Assembly: GCF_036345155.1 (NCBI RefSeq)
Contig: NZ_CP107772.1
Span: 8,556,001-8,620,000 of the forward strand
Direction of reading: 5' to 3'
Length of the DNA stretch: 64,000 bases
Origin: Streptomyces sp. NBC_00582
Lineage (GTDB): Bacteria > Actinomycetota > Actinomycetes > Streptomycetales > Streptomycetaceae
A program made the position numbers and the translations under genes. A model generated the notes under the pieces. That model worked only from the letters and a program-made list of their open reading frames with translations, was not told the origin of the DNA and did not search any database. Shown here piece by piece: positions 58,017-64,000 of the stretch. Each line of letters opens with the position of its first letter. Position 1 is the first letter of the stretch.

Positions 58017-58034
58017 CACCCGCCGCGGACACGC

Positions 58035-58069
58035 GAGAGGCCCCCGCACACCACGTACGGGGGCCTCTC
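58035..58069. terminator. Bidirectional terminator relA / DUF349 gene
   Basis: A perfect 12-bp stem GAGAGGCCCCCG (58035-58046) pairs with 58058-58069 around an 11-nt loop, between converging genes. Confidence 0.8.
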
Positions 58070-58080
58070 TCACAGACGTG

Positions 58081-59310
58081 TCAGCCGCCGAACTCCTGCA
58101 GACCCTTCAGCGCCTGGTCCAGCAGGGCCTGGCGGCCCTCCAGCTCACGCTCCAGCTTGTCGGCGCGGGAGGTGTTGCCCTGGGCACGGGCCTGGTCGAT
58201 CTGCGCCCGCAGCTTGTCCACCGCGGCCTGGAGCTGGCCGGTCAGACCCTCGGCACGCGCGCGGGCCTCCGGGTTGGTGCGGCGCCACTCGGCCTCCTCG
58301 GCCTCCTGGATCGCCCGCTCCACGGCGTGCATCCGGCCCTCGACCTTCGGCCGGGCGTCCCGCGGCACATGGCCGATGGACTCCCAGCGCTCGTTGATCG
58401 AGCGGAACGCGGCACGCGCCGTCTTCAGGTCCGTGACCGGGAGGATCTTCTCGGCCTCCTCGGCCAGCTCCTCCTTGAGCTTCAGGTTCTCCGACTGCTC
58501 GGCGTCCCGCTCGGCGAAGACCGAGCTGCGCGCCGCGAAGAACACGTCCTGGGCGCCGCGGAAGCGGTTCCACAGGTCGTCCTCGTGCTCGCGCTGGGCG
58601 CGGCCCGCGGCCTTCCAGTCGGCCATCAGCTCCCGGTAGCGGGCGGCCGTCGGACCCCAGTCCGTCGACGCCGACAGCGCCTCGGCCTCCGAGACCAGCC
58701 GCTCCTTGATCCGGCGGGCCTCCTCGCGCTGCGCGTCGAGCTGCGCGAAGTGGGCCTTGCGGCGCTTGGAGAACGCCGAGCGCGCGTGCGAGAACCGGTG
58801 CCACAGCTCGTCGTCGGACTTGCGGTCCAGACGCGGCAGACCCTTCCAGGTGTCCACCAGGGCCCGCAGCCGCTCACCGGCCGCCCGCCACTGGTCGGAC
58901 TGCGCGAGCTGCTCCGCCTCGGCGACCAGCTCCTCCTTGGCGTGGCGCGCCTCGTCGGACTGCTTGGCCCGCTGCTGCTTGCGCTCCTCGCGGCGCGACT
59001 CGACCGACTGCACCAGCTTGTCCAGCCGGGCGCGCAGCGCGTCCAGGTCACCGACCGCGTGATGCGCGTCGACCTGCTCGCGAATGTGGTCGATGGCGAC
59101 CTGGGCGTCCTTCGCCGACAGATCGGTCGTCTGCACGCGCTTCTCGAGGAGGCCGATCTCGACAACCAGGCCCTCGTACTTGCGCTCGAAGTAGGCCAAT
59201 GCCTCCTCGGGGGAGCCGGCCTGCCAGGAACCGACGACCTGCTCTCCGTCGGCCGTACGCACGTACACGGTGCCCGTCTCGTCGACGCGGCCCCACGGGT
59301 CGCTGCTCAC
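58081..59310 (-). CDS. DUF349 coiled-coil protein
   Basis: The 409-aa product starts at GTG 59310 with GGAGGAGG upstream. The N-terminal 60 residues are a small beta domain (DPWGRVDETGTVYVRTADGE). Then come three helical DUF349 repeats, each with a Trp-x-x-x pattern: SDQWRAAGERLRALVDTWKG, DWGPTAARYRELMADWKAAG and DLKTARAAFRSINERWESIG. A coiled-coil end follows (KLRAQIDQARAQGNTSRADK). Function is unknown. Very high Lys/Glu/Arg content fits a soluble rod. It is widely conserved next to relA in actinobacteria. Confidence 0.9.
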   Translation of the reverse strand: MSSDPWGRVDETGTVYVRTADGEQVVGSWQAGSPEEALAYFERKYEGLVVEIGLLEKRVQTTDLSAKDAQVAIDHIREQVDAHHAVGDLDALRARLDKLVQSVESRREERKQQRAKQSDEARHAKEELVAEAEQLAQSDQWRAAGERLRALVDTWKGLPRLDRKSDDELWHRFSHARSAFSKRRKAHFAQLDAQREEARRIKERLVSEAEALSASTDWGPTAARYRELMADWKAAGRAQREHEDDLWNRFRGAQDVFFAARSSVFAERDAEQSENLKLKEELAEEAEKILPVTDLKTARAAFRSINERWESIGHVPRDARPKVEGRMHAVERAIQEAEEAEWRRTNPEARARAEGLTGQLQAAVDKLRAQIDQARAQGNTSRADKLERELEGRQALLDQALKGLQEFGG

Positions 59311-59453
59311 AGCGCCTCCTCCACATGATGCCTCCGAGGGGCTACGGCGCCCCTGGGCATCGTCCACAGTTTCGTCACGGCCAACATAGGCGACCGGCGG
59401 GGCGCCTGTCCGCATCCAGCGCGACCGAATTCCGCAGTTGGCCGCCCTGGACG

Positions 59454-60275
59454 TCAGGACTTCGTGACCGTCGCCTTGTTGATCACGACCGTCGCGTTCG
59501 GGGCTCCGTCACCGGCGCCGGTGTTCTCGCCCGCGGCGGCGATCTTCTTCAGCACCTTCATGCCCTCGGCCGAGACCGTACCGAACGGCGTGTAGCTCGG
59601 CGGGAGGGAACTGTCCTGGTAGACGAGGAAGAACTGGCTGCCGCCGGTGTGCGCCTGCCCGGTGTTGGCCATCGCCACCGTGCCCGCCGGGTAGACGTTG
59701 TCCTTGAGGCTCTTGTCCTTCAGGTTCTCGTCCGGGATGGTGTAGCCCGGTCCGCCGCTGCCGCTGCCCGTCGGGTCGCCGCACTGCAGGACGTAGATCC
59801 CGTTGGTGGTCAGGCGGTGGCACTTCGTGTGGTCGAAGTAGCCCTTGCCCGCGAGGAAGTCGAACGAGTTGACCGTGTGCGGGGCGGCGGCCGTCTTCAG
59901 CGCTATGTCGATGTCACCGCACGTCGTGGCCAGCTTCATCGTGTAGTCGGCCGACTTGTCGATGGTGACGGCCGGCTCCTTCTTCCACGACAGCTTCTTC
60001 ACCGAGCCGGCGGCGGCCTTCTCGCACGGGTCCTTCACCGCGCTCGGCGAGGCCTCGGGGCTCGCCTCCGCGCTCGTGTTCGACTTGTCGTCCTTGTCGT
60101 CCTTCAGGACGCCCGTCGTGTACAGCGTGAGGCTGCCGATCACGATCACGCCGAGCACCGACGCGATCACCGAGTTGCGCATGCGCGCCTTGCGCCGCGC
60201 GGCCGTGCGGCGCTGCTGCTGCCGCAAGAACTTCTCCCGGGCGAGCTGACGCTTGCGCTGTTCCTGGGTGACCAC
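59454..60275 (-). CDS. Membrane-anchored cyclophilin-type peptidyl-prolyl isomerase
   Basis: The 273-aa product has a basic N-terminus (EQRKRQLAREKFLRQQQRRT), one membrane helix (NSVIASVLGVIVIGSLTLYT), an Asp/Lys/Ser linker, then the cyclophilin fold: HTVNSFDFLAGKGYFDHTKC, TNGIYVLQCGDPTGSGSGGP and MANTGQAHTGGSQFFLVYQD. Cyclophilin-family enzymes isomerise X-Pro bonds, here of exported proteins outside the membrane. The GTG at 60275 is preferred (GGAGAG 6 nt upstream) over ATG 60305. It is divergent from the MBL gene. Confidence 0.92.
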   Translation of the reverse strand: MVTQEQRKRQLAREKFLRQQQRRTAARRKARMRNSVIASVLGVIVIGSLTLYTTGVLKDDKDDKSNTSAEASPEASPSAVKDPCEKAAAGSVKKLSWKKEPAVTIDKSADYTMKLATTCGDIDIALKTAAAPHTVNSFDFLAGKGYFDHTKCHRLTTNGIYVLQCGDPTGSGSGGPGYTIPDENLKDKSLKDNVYPAGTVAMANTGQAHTGGSQFFLVYQDSSLPPSYTPFGTVSAEGMKVLKKIAAAGENTGAGDGAPNATVVINKATVTKS

Positions 60276-60427
60276 CGGGTTCTCTCCTCGTGCGTCTCGT
60301 GACATCGACCGCTTGCGTGTGCCCCGTACCGTATATGGGTTCGCTGAGGAAACGGCAGCGCCGGTAGGCTCTGACAGCGGCTGTGCCGCCCAGAAGCCTC
60401 CCGTAATCGACACAACCAAGGACGATC

Positions 60428-61138
60428 GTGCTCATTGCCGGGTTCCCCGCCGGGGCCTGGGGGACGAACTGTTATCTCGTCGCCCCCGCCGCCGGTGAGG
60501 AGTGCGTGATCATCGACCCGGGCCACCAGGCGGCCCCCGGAGTCGAGGAAGCGCTGAAGAAGCATCGGCTCAAGCCCGTCGCCGTCGTCCTCACCCACGG
60601 CCACATCGACCATGTGGCCTCGGTCGTCCCGGTCTGCGGCGCGCACGACGTGCCGGCCTGGATCCACCCCGAGGACCGGTTCATGATGAGCGACCCCGAG
60701 AAGGCGCTCGGCCGGTCCATCGGGATGCCGCTGATGGGCGAGCTGACCGTGGGGGAGCCGGACGACGTCCGCGAGCTGACCGACGGCGTCAGGCTGGACC
60801 TGGCGGGTCTGGAGTTCTCCGTCGCGCACGCGCCGGGCCATACCAAGGGGTCGGTGACCTTCCGGATGCCCGAGACGACCGAGATCCCCTCGGTCTTCTT
60901 CTCCGGGGATCTGCTCTTCGCCGGCTCCATCGGACGCACCGACCTGCCCGGCGGTGACATGGCCGAGATGCTCGACTCGCTGGCCCGCGTGTGCCTGCCG
61001 CTCGACGACTCGACCGTGGTGCTGTCCGGCCACGGCCCCCAGACGACCATCGGCCAGGAGCGCGCCACCAACCCGTATCTGCGGCAGGTGGCCGCCGGCG
61101 GCCAGGGAGCAGCCGACGCTCCCCGACGAGGAATGTGA
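60428..61138 (+). CDS. MBL-fold metallo-hydrolase (glyoxalase II-like)
   Basis: The 236-aa product has [20 protein letters not shown], the zinc site THGHIDH (HxHxDH), then [37 protein letters not shown] and [20 protein letters not shown]. It resembles hydroxyacylglutathione hydrolase-like enzymes. Since Streptomyces uses mycothiol, the true thioester substrate is not known. It starts at GTG 60428 and hisS follows 13 bp later, so it is cotranscribed with it. Confidence 0.92.
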   Translation: MLIAGFPAGAWGTNCYLVAPAAGEECVIIDPGHQAAPGVEEALKKHRLKPVAVVLTHGHIDHVASVVPVCGAHDVPAWIHPEDRFMMSDPEKALGRSIGMPLMGELTVGEPDDVRELTDGVRLDLAGLEFSVAHAPGHTKGSVTFRMPETTEIPSVFFSGDLLFAGSIGRTDLPGGDMAEMLDSLARVCLPLDDSTVVLSGHGPQTTIGQERATNPYLRQVAAGGQGAADAPRRGM

Positions 61139-61151
61139 CGAGAGACCTTCC

Positions 61152-62414
61152 GTGAGCACCTTTCAGGCCCCCAAGGGCACGTACGACCTTCTGCCGCCCG
61201 ACTCCGCCCGCTACCTCGCGGTCCGCGAGGCGATCGCCGCGCCGCTGCGCAACTCCGGCTACGGCTACATCGAGACGCCCGGCTTCGAGAGCGTCGAACT
61301 CTTCGCACGCGGGGTCGGTGAGTCCACCGACATCGTGACCAAGGAGATGTACGCCTTCGAGACCAAGGGAGGCGACAGGCTGGCCCTGCGCCCCGAGGGC
61401 ACCGCCTCCGTCCTGCGCGCGGCCCTCGAGGCCAACCTGCACAAGCTGGGCAACCTCCCCGTCAAGCTCTGGTACTCCGGCTCGTACTACCGCTACGAGC
61501 GCCCCCAGAAGGGCCGCTACCGCCACTTCTCGCAGGTCGGCGCCGAGGCGATCGGCGCCGAGGACCCGGCGCTGGACGCCGAGCTGATCATCCTGGCCGA
61601 CCAGGCGTACCGCACGCTGGGCCTGAGGAACTTCCGCATCCTGCTCAACAGCCTGGGCGACAAGGAGTGCCGACCGGTGTACCGGGCCGCCCTCCAGGAC
61701 TTCCTGCGCGGCCTGGACCTCGACGAGGACACCCTGCGCCGCGCCGAGATCAACCCGCTGCGCGTCCTCGACGACAAGCGTGAGTCGGTGCAGAAGCAGC
61801 TCGGTGAGGCACCCCTCCTGCGCGACTACCTCTGCGACGCCTGCAAGGCGTACCACGAGGAGGTCCGTGAGCTGATCACGGCCGCAGGCGTCGCCTTCGA
61901 AAACGACCCGAAGCTGGTCCGCGGTCTGGACTACTACACCCGTACGACCTTCGAGTTCGTGCACGACGGTCTGGGCTCCCAGTCCGCGGTGGGCGGCGGC
62001 GGCCGCTACGACGGTCTGTCGGAGATGATCGGCGGCCCGGCGCTGCCGTCCGTCGGCTGGGCGCTCGGCGTCGACCGCACGGTCCTCGCCCTGGAGGCCG
62101 AGGGCGTCGAGCTCGCCCTGCCGGCACCCACCTCCGTCTACGCCGTCCCGCTCGGCGAGGAGGCCCGCCGGGTGCTGTTCGCCAAGGTCACCGAGCTGCG
62201 CAAGCTCGGTGTCGCGGCCGACTTCTCCTACGGCGCCAAGGGGCTCAAGGGCGCGATGAAGAACGCCAACCGCAGCGGCGCCCGTTACACGATCGTCGCC
62301 GGCGAACGCGACCTCGCCGAGGGCGTGGTCCAGCTCAAGGACATGGAGTCCGGCGAGCAGACCGCGATCGGCGTGAACGAGATCGTGGCGGAGCTGGAGT
62401 CCCGGCTCGGCTAG
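61152..62414 (+). CDS. hisS: Histidyl-tRNA synthetase
   Basis: The 420-aa class II synthetase begins [20 protein letters not shown]. Motif 2 is [20 protein letters not shown], the histidine-specific loop is [20 protein letters not shown], and motif 3 is [22 protein letters not shown]-terminal anticodon-binding domain follows. It starts at GTG 61152. The usual downstream genes are replaced here by a rearranged stretch starting at 62415. Confidence 0.97.
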   Translation: MSTFQAPKGTYDLLPPDSARYLAVREAIAAPLRNSGYGYIETPGFESVELFARGVGESTDIVTKEMYAFETKGGDRLALRPEGTASVLRAALEANLHKLGNLPVKLWYSGSYYRYERPQKGRYRHFSQVGAEAIGAEDPALDAELIILADQAYRTLGLRNFRILLNSLGDKECRPVYRAALQDFLRGLDLDEDTLRRAEINPLRVLDDKRESVQKQLGEAPLLRDYLCDACKAYHEEVRELITAAGVAFENDPKLVRGLDYYTRTTFEFVHDGLGSQSAVGGGGRYDGLSEMIGGPALPSVGWALGVDRTVLALEAEGVELALPAPTSVYAVPLGEEARRVLFAKVTELRKLGVAADFSYGAKGLKGAMKNANRSGARYTIVAGERDLAEGVVQLKDMESGEQTAIGVNEIVAELESRLG

Positions 62415-62417
62415 GGC

Positions 62418-62467
62418 GTGTTTCGAAAGTCCCTCACGGCACCACCCGCACAGGACTTTCGAAACAC
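62418..62467. terminator. Perfect 15-bp inverted repeat after hisS
   Basis: GTGTTTCGAAAGTCC (62418-62432) and its exact complement (62453-62467) are separated by 20 nt, only 4 bp after the hisS stop. It could be a terminator, but each arm itself contains the palindrome TTTCGAAA, and it resembles an insertion-sequence end or dispersed repeat. The minus-strand ABC frame ends inside it (62434). Confidence 0.5.
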
Positions 62468-63456
62468 CCCCTGGCCCACGTACGTGGTGATGTACGTGTT
62501 TCCACGGAGGTGATCCGGGGCGCGGGCGCGCAAGGTTTCTGTGCGCCCGCACCCGTGAAAGCCGAAGGGGGACCTTGCCGTGAAGTCCGTGACCAGTGAG
62601 CGATGGCGGGCGGCGATCGGCCCGGGACCGGGCACGCAGGCCCGTCACATCCTGTGGCCGGCCTCCTTTCCCGGCACGTCCAGGGCGCGTGTCCCCGCGC
62701 ACGCGCTGGCCGGTCGTCCGTGTGCGTGCCGCGCACGGTCCCGTCGGGCTCCGTCCAGGCGACCGTCGCGCCGCTGCCGTACCGCTCCCGCAGGGCGGCC
62801 GGCTCGCCCTCGGCGACGACCCGGCCCCCGGCGACGACCGCCAGCCGGTCGGCGAGCGCCTCCGCCTCCTCCAGATAGTGGGTCGTCAGCAGGATGGTGG
62901 TGCCCTCGTCGGCGAGGGAGCGGATCAGCTCCCAGAACTGCCGGCGGGCCGCCGGGTCGAAACCGGTCGTCGGCTCGTCGAGGAGCAGCAGCTCGGGGCC
63001 GCCGATCACGCCGAGCGCGACGTCGAGCCTGCGCCGCTGGCCGCCGGAGAGGGTCTTGGTGCGGCTGTCCGCCTTCGCCTCCAGACCCACCAGGGCGATC
63101 ACCTGCTCCGGGTCGCGCGGCCTCGGGTAGTGGCGCGCGAAGTGCCGTACGGTCTCGCGGACCGTCAACTCGGCGGGCGCGGATTCGTCCTGCCAGACGA
63201 TTCCGACACGTGAGCGCCACGCGCGTGTGCCCGTCGCCGGGTCCGCGCCCAGCACCCTGACCTCGCCCCCGTCCCGGTCGCGGTGCCCCTGGAGGATCTC
63301 CACCGTGGTGCTCTTGCCCGCGCCGTTCGGCCCGAGCAGGCCGAACACCTCGCCCGCGCGGATGCCCAGGTCGATGCCGTCCACCGCGGTCACGTCCCCG
63401 TACTGCTTGCGCAGCCCCCGTACGTCCACCGCGAGATCGTTCGCGTGTGCTGTCAT
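62434..63456 (-). CDS. ABC transporter ATP-binding protein with disrupted C-terminus
   Basis: The 340-aa frame starts at ATG 63456 (MTAHANDLAVDVRGLRKQYG). The ATPase core is complete: Walker A GPNGAGKST, Q-loop IVWQDES, signature TLSGGQRRR, Walker B LLLLDEPTTG and H-loop LTTHYLEEAEALADR, as in DrrA/CcmA-type multidrug exporters. After about nt 62715 (TVRGTHTD) the sequence stops looking like the family; the usual LEDVYL-type C-terminus is absent and about 94 codons are unrelated. No permease follows, because hisS is next. The gene is therefore probably a truncated remnant, although the ATPase might still fold. Confidence 0.75.
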   Translation of the reverse strand: MTAHANDLAVDVRGLRKQYGDVTAVDGIDLGIRAGEVFGLLGPNGAGKSTTVEILQGHRDRDGGEVRVLGADPATGTRAWRSRVGIVWQDESAPAELTVRETVRHFARHYPRPRDPEQVIALVGLEAKADSRTKTLSGGQRRRLDVALGVIGGPELLLLDEPTTGFDPAARRQFWELIRSLADEGTTILLTTHYLEEAEALADRLAVVAGGRVVAEGEPAALRERYGSGATVAWTEPDGTVRGTHTDDRPARARGHAPWTCRERRPATGCDGPACPVPGRSPPAIAHWSRTSRQGPPSAFTGAGAQKPCAPAPRITSVETRTSPRTWARGCFESPVRVVP

Positions 63457-63598
63457 GCCTCCCAGACTCGGCCGGAACCGCGCGTTCTGGGACGACCGTG
63501 CGGGCTTCCTTATGTCCATCGAACGGTGGACACCGGCCCGGTGCGGCAGAATGGCCCCTGCCCGAAGATGGTCCAACTCTCAAACACGGATCGGCGTG

Positions 63599-64000
63599 AT
63601 GAGCAAGACGACAGTCACAGACGTCTCCACGGAGTCCGAGCCCGAGCGTGACACCACGGCCGCGCCCCGGACGGTGGGCGGCAGCCGCGCGTTCGCCATC
63701 CTGCTGCTGATCACCGGCGCGGCCGGTCTGCTCGCAGCGTGGGTCATCACGATCGACAAGTTCAAGCTGCTCGAGGCCAAGGTCGCGGGCACCACCTTCA
63801 CGCCCGGCTGCAGCCTGAACCCGGTGGTCTCCTGCGGCAGCGTGATGGAGTCCAAGCAGGCCGCCGCCTTCGGCTTCCCGAACCCGATGCTCGGCCTGGT
63901 CTGCTACGGCATCGTCATCTGCGTCGGCATGAGCCTGCTGGCCCGCGCCCGCTTCCCACGCTGGTACTGGCTCACCTTCAACTTCGGCACGCTCTTCGGT
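63599..64000 (+). CDS. Vitamin K epoxide reductase (VKOR)-family protein, 3'-truncated
   Basis: The frame is open to the window end (134 codons seen). After a Thr/Glu-rich start, the first helix is FAILLLITGAAGLLAAWVIT. The loop CSLNPVVSCGSVMESKQAAA has the paired cysteines and the conserved Ser of VKOR. FGFPNPMLGLVCYGIVICVG begins the second helix. Bacterial VKORs reoxidise DsbA-like proteins with a quinone, so this would drive disulfide formation outside the membrane. The redox CxxC near the end of the family lies beyond the window. The GTG at 63596 directly before the ATG is an alternative start. Confidence 0.9.
   Translation, partial: MSKTTVTDVSTESEPERDTTAAPRTVGGSRAFAILLLITGAAGLLAAWVITIDKFKLLEAKVAGTTFTPGCSLNPVVSCGSVMESKQAAAFGFPNPMLGLVCYGIVICVGMSLLARARFPRWYWLTFNFGTLFG

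Overview
The window is chromosomal DNA of a Streptomyces. GC is very high, starts are often GTG or TTG, many genes seem to be read from leaderless or near-leaderless mRNAs, and the sporulation gene ssgB is present. It also carries the actinobacterial block thrS - HIT - pgsA - PIM acyltransferase - pimA - pdxS - pdxT - yebC - ruvCAB - yajC - secDF - apt - relA - hisS in the usual order. Most of the window is conserved core chromosome. The accessory-looking parts lie at about 10.2-11.0 kb, 19.8-28 kb and 62.4-62.7 kb.

Layout. 1-7 kb: late cobalamin/siroheme genes, namely a partial cobL, a BluB-CobT fusion with an enormous low-complexity N-terminus, and cysG. 7-12.4 kb: a TrmH/SpoU RNA methyltransferase, a Ser/Thr kinase, small conserved proteins, a repeat-filled intergenic stretch, an APH-family kinase and a zinc-ribbon protein. 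12.4-12.9 kb: a minus-strand tRNA operon (Gly-Cys-Val-Val-Val). 13-19.7 kb: pabB-pabC, a double GNAT, a DsbA-like protein, small membrane proteins, a CGNR regulator, ssgB and a PGPGW membrane protein. 19.8-30.9 kb: two identical tRNA-Val(CAC) genes in direct orientation bound about 11 kb. That segment holds tandem repeats, a sugar ABC importer without its own ATPase, a YesL-like protein, a Tat-exported YetA/exo-rhamnogalacturonan-lyase-like enzyme, a polytopic membrane protein and an SRPBCC protein.

31-64 kb: a DEDDh exonuclease, a translationally coupled pair (DUF4365 nuclease-like plus an unknown protein), thrS, a K+ channel, a HIT protein, an unknown 550-aa membrane protein and an EF-G paralogue. 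Next come the phosphatidylinositol/PIM operon, pyridoxal phosphate synthase (pdxST), yebC, Holliday-junction resolution (ruvCAB), Sec translocase accessories (yajC-secD-secF), purine salvage and stringent response (apt, relA), a DUF349 protein, a membrane cyclophilin, an MBL hydrolase and hisS. After these lie an ABC ATPase whose C-terminus is disrupted and the start of a VKOR-family protein that runs off the window end.

No CRISPR array, prophage or intact insertion sequence was seen. The most interesting items are the giant N-terminal extension on BluB-CobT, the compact YesOPQ/YesL/YetA-like rhamnogalacturonan module with its own promoter and LacI-type operator-like sites, the DUF4365 gene pair, the two tandem-repeat arrays, and the broken ABC locus next to hisS. 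All functions are read from the sequence and from family knowledge; no database search was run.
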